From CAYGWX01 sp964353855 [NCBI: uncultured bacterium] (GTDB lineage: Bacteria; Edwardsbacteria; CAYGWX01), in the NCBI GenBank assembly GCA_964353855.1, contig CAYGWX010000007.1, positions 10,282-74,281 of the forward strand: a stretch of DNA of 64,000 nt. Reading direction: 5' to 3'. Both the position numbers and the translations under genes were made by a program. Under the pieces are notes generated by a model that worked only from the letters and a program-made list of their open reading frames with translations, did no database searches and was not told the origin of the DNA. Numbering within the stretch: position 1 is the first letter of the stretch; every line of letters begins with the position of its first letter. This document shows positions 1 to 8,252 of this stretch, piece by piece.

Positions 1-2544
1 GGAGAGCTTGCGATCGGCCTGGGCCAGGAGCCGTTCCAGGGCGTTCGCCTCCTTGTCCAGCCGGGCCTTTTCGGCCACCAGATCGAGCAGGCCTTCGAGA
101 GGAACGTAAACCTCGCACTCCCGGATCACGGCCGTGGCCGAATGCTTGGGCTTGGAAAGGCCTTGGCCGATGGTTAGGGCTTCGATCTTAGCCAGGAGCC
201 GGATCGTCCTTTCCTGCTCCCGCAAGGCCCGTTCCCATGGCCCGGCGTTGACCTTGATGAGGCAATCCACCTTCTGAGGTGGCGCGATCCCCATCTCGGC
301 CCGGATGTTCCTCACCCCGGTGATGATCTCCTGGAGCAGGGCCATCTCCTGCTCGGCGGTTTCGTCCCTTTGTCCCAGCTCGCTTTTGGGGTAAGGCGAG
401 ATCATGATGCTCTCCCCTCTATGCGGCACCTGCTGCCAGATCTCCTCGGTGAGGAAGGGCATGAAGGGATGGAGCATTCTGAGGATGCCCTCCAGGACCG
501 CAAGCAGTACGCCCAGGACGGTCTCCCGGCCTTCTTCGGCCAGCCGGGGCTTGGCCATCTCGATGTACCAGTCGCAGTAGTCGTGCCACACGAACTCGTA
601 CAGGGCCTTGGCCACGTCGTTGAACTTGTACCCCTCCAGGTCCTCGCGCACCTCGCCCACGGTCTGGTGGAACCGGGAGAGCAGCCAGCGGTCCTCGAGC
701 CTCAGGTCCTGGACCCGCGCCGCGGGCAGAGGCCCCTGGGCCCCGGGCTGCATCAGCACGAACCTCGCCGCGTTCCACAGCTTGTTGGCGAAGTTCCGCC
801 CCATCTCCGTCATCCGGGGGGCGAACAGGATGTCCTGCCCGATCGGGGCCAGGGAGATGATCGTGAACCGCACCGCATCCGTCCCGTACTGCTCGAAGAG
901 GTCCAGGGGGTCCGGGGAGTTGCCCAGGGACTTGGACATCCTCCGGCCCTTCTCGTCCCGGATCGTGGAGTGGTAGTAGACCGAGCTGAAGGGTTTCTTT
1001 CCTCTGAACTCGTACCCGGCCATGATCATCCTCGCGATCCAGAGGAAGATGATGTCCGGGGCCGTGGAGATCATGTCCGTGGGATAGAAATACTCCAGGT
1101 CCGGGGTCTCCTTGGGCCAGCCCAGGGTGGAGAACGGCCAGAGCCAGGAGGAGAACCAGGTGTCCAGCACGTCCTCGTCCTGATGGATCGGGCCTCCCCC
1201 GCACTTCGGGCAGGCCTTGGGGGTTTCCTTGCGGACGATGACTTCCGAACAGGAGTCGCAAATGTAGATCGGGATGCGGTGGCCCCACCACAGCTGCCGG
1301 GAGATGCACCAGGGCTGGATGTTCTCCATCCAGTGCTGATAGACCTTGGTCCAGCGCTCGGGGTAGAATTTGATCTCGCCTGCGAGAACGGCCTGGAGCG
1401 CGGGCTGGGCCAGGGTCCTCATGTCCACGAACCACTGCTCCGAGAGGTAGGGCTCGATCACGGTCTCGCAGCGCTCGCACTGCCCCACGGCGTGGTGGTA
1501 GGGCTCGGTTTTCTCCAGCAGCCCTTTGGCCTCCAGGTCCGCGATGATCTTCCTCTGGCACTCCTCGCGGGTGAGCCCCTGGTAGGGGCCACCCAGCTCG
1601 TTGATCGTGGCGTCCGGGGCCAGGATGTTTAACGACGGAAGCCTGTGCCGCTGCCCGATGTCGAAGTCCGCAGGGTCGTGGGCCGGGGTGATCTTCAGGG
1701 CCCCGGTGCCGAACTCCTTGTCCACATAGGGGTCCCCGATAACCGGGAGCTCCCGGTCCAGGACCGGGAGCAGGACCATTTTCCCGATTTTCTCTTTGTA
1801 ACGCTCGTCCTCGGGATGGACGGCCAGGGCCACGTCTCCCAGGATGGTTTCGGGACGGGTGGTGGCCACGGTCAGAAAGCCCTCGCCCTCTTTGAAGGGG
1901 TAGCGGACGTAGTAGAGCTTGGCGTCCTTCTCCATGTGCTCCACCTGCTCGTCCGAGATCGCGGTCCGGCACCTCGGGCACCAGTTCACGATCCGCTTTC
2001 CCCGGTACACCAGGCCCTTCTCGTAGAGCCGGACGAAGACCTCCAGCACGGCCTCGGAGAGCCCGGGGTCCATGGTGAACCTCTCCCGGGCCCAGTCGCA
2101 GGAGCACCCCAGGCGCTTCAGCTGCTTGAGGATGATCCCACCGTACTGCTCCTTCCACTCCCAGACCCGTTGGACGAAGGCCTCCCGGCCCAGGTCCTGC
2201 CGGGTCTTCCCCTCCCTGGCGAGCTCCTTTTCGACCACCACCTGGGTGGCGATCCCGGCATGGTCCATCCCGGGCAGCCACAGGGTCTCGAAGCCCTCCA
2301 TCCGCTTAAACCGGACCAGGATGTCCTGGATGGTGTTGTTCAGGACGTGCCCCACGGTCAGGATCCCGGTCACGTTCGGGGGAGGGATGACGATACAGTA
2401 GGGCTGCTTTTGGGGGTTGGGCCTGGCCTTGAAATAGCCCTTCTCCTCCCAGAAGGAGTACCACTTCTCCTCCACCGCCTTGGGGTTATAGGCCTTGCTT
2501 AATTCGCTCAAAAGCTTGGGGTGTTTTTGATGGTTTTTCGCCAA
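1..2544 (-). CDS. valS: Valyl-tRNA synthetase, C-terminus cut by window edge
   Basis: This gene charges tRNA-Val with valine in the cytoplasm, as a class I synthetase with an editing domain. Translation of the minus strand gives the hallmark PPPNVTG followed by LTVGHVLNNTIQD, the editing-domain region, zinc-binding CDSC and CPKCGGG pairs, and the KMSKS loop as RMSKSLGNSPDP. The last residues visible, at the window start, belong to the C-terminal coiled-coil arm, so probably only a few dozen residues are missing. No ATG lies upstream of the conserved SKAYNPKAVEEKWY start. The best candidate is a TTG at 2544; another in-frame TTG at 2577 is possible and neither has a strong ribosome site. The first histidine of the HIGH motif is replaced by threonine (TVGH). 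Identity is very secure; the start is not. Confidence 0.95.
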   Translation of the reverse strand, partial: MAKNHQKHPKLLSELSKAYNPKAVEEKWYSFWEEKGYFKARPNPQKQPYCIVIPPPNVTGILTVGHVLNNTIQDILVRFKRMEGFETLWLPGMDHAGIATQVVVEKELAREGKTRQDLGREAFVQRVWEWKEQYGGIILKQLKRLGCSCDWARERFTMDPGLSEAVLEVFVRLYEKGLVYRGKRIVNWCPRCRTAISDEQVEHMEKDAKLYYVRYPFKEGEGFLTVATTRPETILGDVALAVHPEDERYKEKIGKMVLLPVLDRELPVIGDPYVDKEFGTGALKITPAHDPADFDIGQRHRLPSLNILAPDATINELGGPYQGLTREECQRKIIADLEAKGLLEKTEPYHHAVGQCERCETVIEPYLSEQWFVDMRTLAQPALQAVLAGEIKFYPERWTKVYQHWMENIQPWCISRQLWWGHRIPIYICDSCSEVIVRKETPKACPKCGGGPIHQDEDVLDTWFSSWLWPFSTLGWPKETPDLEYFYPTDMISTAPDIIFLWIARMIMAGYEFRGKKPFSSVYYHSTIRDEKGRRMSKSLGNSPDPLDLFEQYGTDAVRFTIISLAPIGQDILFAPRMTEMGRNFANKLWNAARFVLMQPGAQGPLPAARVQDLRLEDRWLLSRFHQTVGEVREDLEGYKFNDVAKALYEFVWHDYCDWYIEMAKPRLAEEGRETVLGVLLAVLEGILRMLHPFMPFLTEEIWQQVPHRGESIMISPYPKSELGQRDETAEQEMALLQEIITGVRNIRAEMGIAPPQKVDCLIKVNAGPWERALREQERTIRLLAKIEALTIGQGLSKPKHSATAVIRECEVYVPLEGLLDLVAEKARLDKEANALERLLAQADRKLS

Positions 2545-2602
2545 TAGAAATAAGACTGTAAGTCTATCATATTTCAAGCTTCTAAGTCAATCCCCACTAA
2601 TA

Positions 2603-2636
2603 GGGGAGGACGAGGCCATAAGGCCTCGTCCTCCCC
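2603..2636 (-). terminator. Hairpin terminator after the Panacea-type TA operon
   Basis: A 15-bp perfect stem (GGGGAGGACGAGGCC and its complement) with an ATAA loop lies just beyond the toxin stop codon and before valS. Neither side has a long T run, so termination efficiency is uncertain, but position and stem strength fit a transcription stop. Confidence 0.6.
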
Positions 2637-2660
2637 TTGGTTCACGTAGCCCCTTGTAGA

Positions 2661-3092
2661 TTAGCTAACTGGTCGCTCAACCCCTCCCACATTAGCCAGT
2701 AACACGGTTAGGATATTCTTCATGGTTTCTTTGTCTAAAATGGTCTCTGATCTAAATGGCGCTAAATCTATCTTTAGGACTGGCTGTACCATACCCAATT
2801 TTACTAAAGAAGGAAACCTCATCCCACTCGGAAGCTCGTATTCAGTCGTTGCTTTCGCGCGTTTCTTGGTTCCCAACGGGGCAATTAAAACAGAAAGGCG
2901 GCTGATGTCATCGCAATCCTCTTGGGTTTGAAGGACGAGGACGTAGCGGCGTTCGTGAGGGGTTTTACGTGCCCCCGGCAGACGGTCTTCGGGGAAGATG
3001 ATCAGGTTATCTGGGACTGGGTAAATACCGCCCCATTTGATTTTCTGGGGCGGTACGATCCCGACGTCGGTGAGGACTTCTTTGAAACTCAA
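2661..3092 (-). CDS. PemK/MazF-like toxin of a Panacea-type TA pair
   Basis: This is a 143-residue protein. Its core resembles the PemK/MazF small-barrel fold: GGIYPVPDN near the N-terminus, the RYVLVLQ strand, SVLIAPLGTKKRA, and a SLVKLGMVQPVLKIDLAPF segment matching the MazF pattern of S/V-x3-Q-x4-D. MazF-family toxins are usually ribosome-independent mRNA endonucleases, but no catalytic residue can be proven here. It is the second gene of a two-gene operon. Its TTG start (3092-3090) overlaps the stop of the preceding antitoxin in a TTGA arrangement, implying translational coupling. An alternative is a non-toxic PemK-like regulator. The assignment depends on fold-like motifs plus the antitoxin neighbour. 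Confidence 0.6.
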   Translation of the reverse strand: MSFKEVLTDVGIVPPQKIKWGGIYPVPDNLIIFPEDRLPGARKTPHERRYVLVLQTQEDCDDISRLSVLIAPLGTKKRAKATTEYELPSGMRFPSLVKLGMVQPVLKIDLAPFRSETILDKETMKNILTVLLANVGGVERPVS

Positions 3093-3721
3093 CCCTCGGC
3101 TTCTCTAAGCTCTGCGGTTGTGGCCCGCTTCCGGAGCAAGGCCATGCTCTCGAACACCTCCTTTTCTTCCTTCATGCGCTCTTCGTCCGTCCCGGCCTGT
3201 TGGAAGGATAACCGCCTGGCCCTCTCTTGATACTCCCACAGGGGATCTTGACGGCAGAGGGAATCCAAGTTCATTTTCTTATTTTTCATTGTTTGTCCTC
3301 TTTCTTCCAGGCTTACCACGACCCGCATGGGGGTGGTTTCGTAGGAAACTTTGACCAGGGTCATCCAGGAGTACTGGCTGTATTTTCTTAGGACAGCGTC
3401 AACCAGGGTCGAAGAGTATTGGCTGAACCTTGGCTCGAACCGTGCCGTATCCAAGGGGGTGTGGGTGAAGCCTTTATCCTTGTTGCCGCTGACCTTGATT
3501 TCCCATCCGTCCATGGCTTTGATTTCATTGTCGAGTCCGAAAGCCAAGGGCCCTTTATCTGCCCTGACGTATGTGGCTCCGGTCAGGAGCTTCCCGGTGG
3601 TCTTAAAGTGTTCCCAGTCAACGAGATAGATGAGTTTGGCCAGGGCGACGCGTTTGATCCCTGGCTTTTTTCTGATGATGTGAAGGGCTATGTTTTGTAG
3701 GCCGCTAGGCTTGAACGACAT
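3089..3721 (-). CDS. Panacea-domain (DUF4065/SocA-like) antitoxin
   Basis: This is a 210-residue protein whose N-terminal half matches the Panacea (DUF4065, SocA/GepA-like) domain: helical KKPGIKRVALAKLIYLVDWE, then TGKLLTGATYVRADKGPL, which carries the family's conserved Y-x-R/A-x-x-G-P signature. Known Panacea proteins act as antitoxins and neutralise toxins of many unrelated folds by direct binding. The C-terminal ~70 residues are charged (KNKKMNLDSLC, then E/R-rich helices) and may be the toxin-contacting part. It is the first gene of the pair and overlaps the toxin by 4 bases; ATG start at 3721. Antitoxin-first order matches type II modules. The pairing is inferred from neighbourhood. 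Confidence 0.65.
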   Translation of the reverse strand: MSFKPSGLQNIALHIIRKKPGIKRVALAKLIYLVDWEHFKTTGKLLTGATYVRADKGPLAFGLDNEIKAMDGWEIKVSGNKDKGFTHTPLDTARFEPRFSQYSSTLVDAVLRKYSQYSWMTLVKVSYETTPMRVVVSLEERGQTMKNKKMNLDSLCRQDPLWEYQERARRLSFQQAGTDEERMKEEKEVFESMALLRKRATTAELREAEG

Positions 3722-3795
3722 AGGATTATTTTAATGCATTTGGGGATGCTTTGTCAACCGATCCCGGGCGGGTTTTCTCATCTATTCCGTTTTGT

Positions 3796-3846
3796 CGTCA
3801 TTTCCGCTTGCCCTCGGACTTTCGGGGCGGAGCCTGGAATCCAGCG
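3796..3846. repeat. Degenerate CGTCAT...GGAATCCAGCG dispersed repeat
   Basis: The segment starts CGTCATTTCCGC and ends GGAATCCAGCG with GC-rich inverted segments between. This is the layout of the short palindromic intergenic repeats (CGTCATTCCCGC...GGAATCCAG type) found in many bacterial genomes. It lies between the TA operon promoter side and the end of the DUF2809 gene, abutting a heptad array. Confidence 0.45.
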
Positions 3847-3895
3847 TCTTTAGCTCTTAGCCTCTTAACTTCCCTTTTTCCCTCTGCCTTCTGCT
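3847..3895. repeat. Degenerate 7-bp tandem array (7 units)
   Basis: Seven consecutive pyrimidine-rich heptamers share T/C-T-C-T-x-x-x register (for example TCTTTAG, CTCTTAG, CTCTGCC). The array starts directly after the palindromic repeat and runs into the last codons of the DUF2809 gene, where it encodes the low-complexity SQAEGRGKKGS tail. Confidence 0.5.
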
Positions 3896-4278
3896 TGGGA
3901 TGAACGGGCAGGGCGAAAGAGCCAGTTATCCACAGCCAAAGAAGCCACGCTGCCCATAAGGTACATCAGGATATCCATGAAGCTGAACGTATTCCCCGCG
4001 AGGATGGCGAAAAGGCTGCCCTTGGGGAGGTGGAGGGCGCGGGCCAAATGGAAGTATTGAGTGACCTCTACCGCACAGGCCAAAAGGAACACCCCGATGG
4101 CGAGAGGCAATGGTTTGACCGTCCTGAGGGCCTGAACGAAGAAATAGACCAGGGCCACCACCAGGATGTCGCTGAGGCTGCCGCGGATGAACGGGATCCC
4201 GGCGAGCCGGGTGGCGATGAGGACCTCCAGGAGGAGGAGGGCCAAAGCGAGAGAAAGGTATTTGGTTCGAAGGGTCAT
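3865..4278 (-). CDS. DUF2809-family small membrane protein
   Basis: This 137-residue hydrophobic protein has about four membrane segments. It carries the DUF2809 pattern: GSLSDILVVALVYFFVQA in the first half, then CAVEVTQYFHLARAL and GNTFSFMDILMYLMG. The family is widespread, integral to the inner membrane and of unknown function. I chose the ATG at 4278 (MTLRTKYLSLAL) because the 15 residues upstream in the open frame look non-coding and the hydrophobic helix starts directly after it. The C-terminal tail (SSQAEGRGKKGS) is encoded by a heptad repeat array and may be a late addition. No operon partner is evident; the hairpin at 4324-4353 separates it from the next gene. Confidence 0.7.
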   Translation of the reverse strand: MTLRTKYLSLALALLLLEVLIATRLAGIPFIRGSLSDILVVALVYFFVQALRTVKPLPLAIGVFLLACAVEVTQYFHLARALHLPKGSLFAILAGNTFSFMDILMYLMGSVASLAVDNWLFRPARSSQAEGRGKKGS

Positions 4279-4323
4279 GGAATCGGTTTGTATTATGCTA
4301 CCACGCCTGGGGAGAAAAATCAA

Positions 4324-4353
4324 GCAGGGCGGGGCCTTAAGGCCCCGTCCTGC
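4324..4353 (-). terminator. Rho-independent terminator
   Basis: A 13-bp stem (GCAGGxCGGGGCC, one G/T wobble) with a TTAA loop. Read on the minus strand it is followed by TTGATTTTTCTC, a usable U tract. It lies downstream of the zinc-ribbon gene (4467) and immediately before the DUF2809 start. Confidence 0.7.
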
Positions 4354-4466
4354 TGTCTTTCCCCCTCCTGGATTATCTATACCGTTATTGCCAGTGGCAG
4401 TTGTCCCTTTTTCATGATATTTGTAAACGTCTTATTCGCTATGATTGATTATTGGGTTTGCTGGCC

Positions 4467-5231
4467 CTAACGCTGGTGCAACCGCGTGCTCCTCCACATG
4501 GCTAAACCGGCTATTAGGAAAGCGATGCTGGCGATAATTTCAACTAACCAACCAAAGTTAGGACCCCAGGTGATAGACGACAAGCCGGTATTAAGGAAAC
4601 CACTAAAATATCCAATGAACCCTGAAATTTCGCTGAAGAAAAAATAACCTAAAAATTGGGTATGGTTAACACTATCCGGAAGGAAAAAGGCTGTATAAAG
4701 GGGTGGAGCAAGGCTCGTTAGGAAAGCCAGAATCCCAAGGAGGCCGGGTAGCATCGATTGTTTTATAGTCGACCCCGCCATCAAATGGCTGATGAGAGAA
4801 ACGAGGCCAAACAATAAAACAAAAAAAACGGCTAGTTTTACGATGTTGAAAACGCTACGAACCTTCGGCTCGAATTGATATCCATTATCTACGATGCTTC
4901 CAGATACTCCCCCAGAGGAACCACCAATCCCGTAGTGTAAGTTGTCCGTAGCGTTCAAAGTCCCTTCCTGGGTAATGTTATTGTGGAACGTTATCGTCCA
5001 CCATGGTACCGTAAGGCCGAAGATAGCTAAAGCCAAACCTACGATACACATCCAAACGCCTATCTGACCAGCCTTTGATTTCCTCCAGTAAGCTTGGTGC
5101 CCGATTATCCCCTCAACCTTTCGACTTAAAGAAGTCTCAGGTTTTTCCGCTATTGGAAACCCACATTGGGTGCAAGACGGTGCTTTATCTGAAACCTCTT
5201 TTCCGCATTCAGGGCACTTAATCAGCGCCAT
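4467..5231 (-). CDS. Zinc-ribbon multi-pass membrane protein
   Basis: This is a 254-residue protein of unknown function. Residues 6-26 form a zinc ribbon with two CxxC pairs (CPECGKEVSDKAPSC then CTQCG). They are followed by a basic linker and about four transmembrane segments (near residues 57-79, 131-152, 160-183 and 228-248). The loop after the first helix is Gly/Ser/Asn-rich. Zinc-ribbon plus membrane-segment proteins are common in accessory regions, but their role is mostly unassigned. The start is ATG with GGAGG 6 bases upstream. Codon use is AT-rich compared with valS or metK. It lies 111 bp behind the DUF4190/TPR gene on the same strand and may share its transcript; the hairpin at 4324 ends it. 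Confidence 0.6.
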   Translation of the reverse strand: MALIKCPECGKEVSDKAPSCTQCGFPIAEKPETSLSRKVEGIIGHQAYWRKSKAGQIGVWMCIVGLALAIFGLTVPWWTITFHNNITQEGTLNATDNLHYGIGGSSGGVSGSIVDNGYQFEPKVRSVFNIVKLAVFFVLLFGLVSLISHLMAGSTIKQSMLPGLLGILAFLTSLAPPLYTAFFLPDSVNHTQFLGYFFFSEISGFIGYFSGFLNTGLSSITWGPNFGWLVEIIASIAFLIAGLAMWRSTRLHQR

Positions 5232-5342
5232 GCCATCCTCCGTAGGTTTGAAGGTTATTCCGCATTAATCTAAATATATAATATTTATCCTTATGCTAAC
5301 ACGCGTTATTTTGTCCCTTTCGTTTCGATAGAATCCTTCATA

Positions 5343-7154
5343 TTATTTCCCAGATTCAACCGTGACAGTCCATTTACAATTGGCAGAACTAACCCGTAGA
5401 AAGTAGTTACCCTTGCCTGTGCGGAAATAACTTGATTGAGAACCTATGCCATCCATGCTGAAGTCGGCATCGGAGGCATCATTCTCTGGATTTTTACCAT
5501 CCGCATAAGCATATACGGTTATACTTGAATATTTAGGTGAGTCGCTTTTGACGAAAACAGTTACTTTCCATGCATCTGTAGGAACAGAAAAGGTTTCTGT
5601 AGTTACATCGGCTGACCCCGTGAAAGTCTTTATTGGTTTACCTGTCCTCTCAACTCCTTCTGTGCGCTCCGTTGATGGTGAAGGTTCTGACCGTTTTGTT
5701 GATGGAGTTGATATTTCTGTTAAGTCTTCATATAATTCGCATCCGATTTCAAATTCATCTGCTACTTTGGGTAAATTGGCACTAAGGAATTCCTCGTTCC
5801 AGTTAATTTTCTTATATTTCTCTCTCGATAATGCAATTTTTGCAACCCAGTAATCTCTTATGACTCCGTAATCATCATAAAGCTTCTCGCAGACAAAATA
5901 TCGAACATAATTTACTTCCTGATAATTTTTAAAGATAATCGGCGCCATTTTCCCAAAATCATAGAAGATAGCTATGGCAAGCAATTCATCATCCGACCTA
6001 CCAGGTTTTATGTTTCGATACCAGCAAGCTATCGTTACTTCCCCCTGATCATTGATCGCAACTTCAGCTCTATTCTCTGGCGAGGCAGATGCAGCAAGTG
6101 CTATTTGTTTAATTTTTGTCGCTAATATATCCTTATACTCTTGTGTGATATTTGCGTTAAGAAGATATCCAATTTTATTGTTCGCTGTTTTAGCAATAAT
6201 CCAATCCCCTTCGCCATCAAAAACTTCTATTTTATCTCCCCATCTTAACTGGGCGACTAAAGGATAATTATTCCCAGGGCCTTTTACTAAGTTTGAGGCT
6301 TTCTTCACCCAATATTCTTCTCCAGTTTGAGTTTTTACTTCTTCAAGTTTATTCTCATAAACTTTATTTCCTATTACCAAAAGCAGGGTCTCCGCCTCTT
6401 TCGACTTTTGATAGGACAAGGCTTTGTTTGCATTATCGGCAGCAGATTTTAAATCATTTTTCTCCAACTGTGTTTTTGCAGCAGAAAAATAATGATCGTA
6501 AGCTTCTTGAGGGATTCGGTTTGCGATTTCATTCATTTCTTTATAATGAGAGTCTTCCTTAAGTACTTTGTTAAATTCCTCGGTCGCCTTCTCATAGTTC
6601 TGAGATTCATATGCCTGAAGACCCTTTTTATAAGCAATATTGCTTGAAAGTGTTATTACTCTTTCATCTCCTGACTTTAAAGCGACAGCATTTTGAAGCT
6701 GTTTTTCAGCTTCGTTGCAATTTCCCCCTTGCAACTGCTGTTGAGCCTCATTTAAGTAGTAAGTGAATCCTTCTTCCGTTGCCGTTTGTAACATTTTTTG
6801 TGCTTCGCTGTATTTACTACTACTTTGGGTGACTTGTTTGAACTTTCCAATTGCAGTTATATAGTCTTTTTGATTATAAGCTATCATACCCTCATCATAT
6901 TCTGAGGAGATGAAATGGCCTATGATAGGAAACATAAAACAAATAATAATAAAATTGAGGGCTCCGATTGTAATACCTGCGATTGCCAAACCTCGTCCTG
7001 TAAGTTCTTGCTTGCGTTTCTTAATCGCAGAGAGTGAAACAAATCCTAAGATAAGGCCAATCAGCCCGAGAAGCGGAATAAGACTGAAAATGAGGCTTAG
7101 TATCGCCATTCCGCTAGTTTTGGTCTTGCTTGCAGGAGTTACGTTTTGCTCCAT
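5343..7154 (-). CDS. DUF4190-TPR-SH3 membrane-anchored protein
   Basis: This is a 603-residue protein with recognisable modular order. Residues ~13-75 are a DUF4190-type pair of transmembrane helices (SGMAILSLIFSLIPLLG, then TGRGLAIAGITIGALN). Residues ~85-270 are tetratricopeptide-like helical repeats (YNQKDYITAIGKF, YESQNYEKATEEF). Residues ~283-345 are a bacterial SH3-type domain (KASNLVKGPGNNYPLV...GDKIEVFDGEGDWI). The middle region is unassigned. The final ~95 residues are a beta-sandwich ending in GNYFLRVSSANCKWTVTVES. The bulk is probably extracytoplasmic. The start is ATG with AAGGAGG upstream. The gene is strikingly AT-rich. Function unknown; the layout suggests a surface or envelope scaffold binding protein or glycan partners. 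Confidence 0.65.
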   Translation of the reverse strand: MEQNVTPASKTKTSGMAILSLIFSLIPLLGLIGLILGFVSLSAIKKRKQELTGRGLAIAGITIGALNFIIICFMFPIIGHFISSEYDEGMIAYNQKDYITAIGKFKQVTQSSSKYSEAQKMLQTATEEGFTYYLNEAQQQLQGGNCNEAEKQLQNAVALKSGDERVITLSSNIAYKKGLQAYESQNYEKATEEFNKVLKEDSHYKEMNEIANRIPQEAYDHYFSAAKTQLEKNDLKSAADNANKALSYQKSKEAETLLLVIGNKVYENKLEEVKTQTGEEYWVKKASNLVKGPGNNYPLVAQLRWGDKIEVFDGEGDWIIAKTANNKIGYLLNANITQEYKDILATKIKQIALAASASPENRAEVAINDQGEVTIACWYRNIKPGRSDDELLAIAIFYDFGKMAPIIFKNYQEVNYVRYFVCEKLYDDYGVIRDYWVAKIALSREKYKKINWNEEFLSANLPKVADEFEIGCELYEDLTEISTPSTKRSEPSPSTERTEGVERTGKPIKTFTGSADVTTETFSVPTDAWKVTVFVKSDSPKYSSITVYAYADGKNPENDASDADFSMDGIGSQSSYFRTGKGNYFLRVSSANCKWTVTVESGK

Positions 7155-7173
7155 GGTTGCCTCCTTGTAATGT

Positions 7174-7202
7174 GTATTACTCTATCTTCTACAGCTTAGC
7201 AA
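7174..7202 (-). promoter_or_regulatory. Predicted promoter of the DUF4190-TPR gene
   Basis: Minus strand TTGCTA, 17-bp spacer, TAATAC. The -10 lies about 20 bases before the start codon, leaving a short leader with a good ribosome site. Confidence 0.45.
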
Positions 7203-7246
7203 TTGGGAGTTTGGATCGTTCATTTACTTATTCAGAGAGTCTCCAA

Positions 7247-8242
7247 TCACAGTCCAATGACCAAGACGTTATTATCACCATAGTTCGACACATAAACAAA
7301 CTTCCCGTTTGGATGTGAGGTGATACACTCGGGTTGTGAACCCACCTCAGATATTCTTGCCACCTCTGTGTTATCCGAAGTTTGAATAACCCGCACGTCG
7401 CGGTCAACAGCTGCATACAGATACTTGCCATCAGGTAGAAAAGCTATCCCTCTAACTCCGACGGGAATTGTATTGGCGACTTTGTTGTCCCCGGTGCTGA
7501 TAACCGATATCTTACTGTCACCTCCCACATAAACATAATTCCCATTGGGTGCTGAAGCAATACTTCGGATGTCGCCGCCGACAGGGGTATTTGCAACGAC
7601 AGTATTATCAGAAGTCCTTATGACCGAAACTCCTCCACCATTTTTATAAGTTGAAACATAAGCGTAATTCCCATTGGGATGCATGGTTATGAGTCCCGAA
7701 TAATAGCCCGTAGGTAGCGGGATGGTAGAGATGACCGTATTATCAGATGTTCGTATTACCAATACACTGTCCGATGATGACGCATAGACATAACTGCCAT
7801 TAGGGTGGGCAGCTATTCCGTGGACGGTTCTGTTTAAGATTCCCAAGGAGACTGTATCGGATACCGTGTTGTCTGAGGTACGGATGACCAAAATCTCATA
7901 GCCGTTATTAGTTATTACATAAACGTAATTCCCATTGGGCAAGACTGTAATATGGTAAGGGGAAAATCCGACTGGAATCGTTGCGACGACGGCGTTGTCA
8001 GTAGTGCGGATGACGGAAACGTTGTCGTCTTGGGTGTTCACCACATAAACATACTCTCCATTAGGTAGGGCTGCGATTCCGTGAGGTCCTCTCCCGGCAG
8101 GTATGGTCGCTACGACACGGTTTGGGACCGATGATTGAATGCCCTCTAATGGGTTATCAAATTTGTGTGAGCAAGATAAGGTTAAGGCAATGAACAAAAG
8201 AGAAACTACACTTGTAACGATTAGACGCGGCATTGGATTCAT
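7247..8242 (-). CDS. YVTN-repeat beta-propeller lipoprotein
   Basis: This is a 331-residue exported protein. The signal sequence ends in a lipobox (IALTLSC) near residue 24, so it is probably lipid-anchored. The rest is seven repeats of ~40 residues with the YVTN/YncE signature (NGxYVYVVN...VSVIRTTDNAVVATIPVG). That number of blades makes a closed propeller. Such proteins are secreted or periplasmic binding scaffolds; no catalytic residues are expected. It starts 10 bp after the preceding gene (8253-9176), so the two are likely cotranscribed from the promoter at 9318-9347. The nucleotide sequence is AT-rich like its neighbours. Confidence 0.8.
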   Translation of the reverse strand: MNPMPRLIVTSVVSLLFIALTLSCSHKFDNPLEGIQSSVPNRVVATIPAGRGPHGIAALPNGEYVYVVNTQDDNVSVIRTTDNAVVATIPVGFSPYHITVLPNGNYVYVITNNGYEILVIRTSDNTVSDTVSLGILNRTVHGIAAHPNGSYVYASSSDSVLVIRTSDNTVISTIPLPTGYYSGLITMHPNGNYAYVSTYKNGGGVSVIRTSDNTVVANTPVGGDIRSIASAPNGNYVYVGGDSKISVISTGDNKVANTIPVGVRGIAFLPDGKYLYAAVDRDVRVIQTSDNTEVARISEVGSQPECITSHPNGKFVYVSNYGDNNVLVIGL

Positions 8243-8252
8243 CTATATTGGC

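Noticed and set aside
419-2281. A 620-codon minus-strand frame within valS
   Set aside because: It lies in a wrong frame of valS and has Gly/Arg/Pro-rich composition without motifs.
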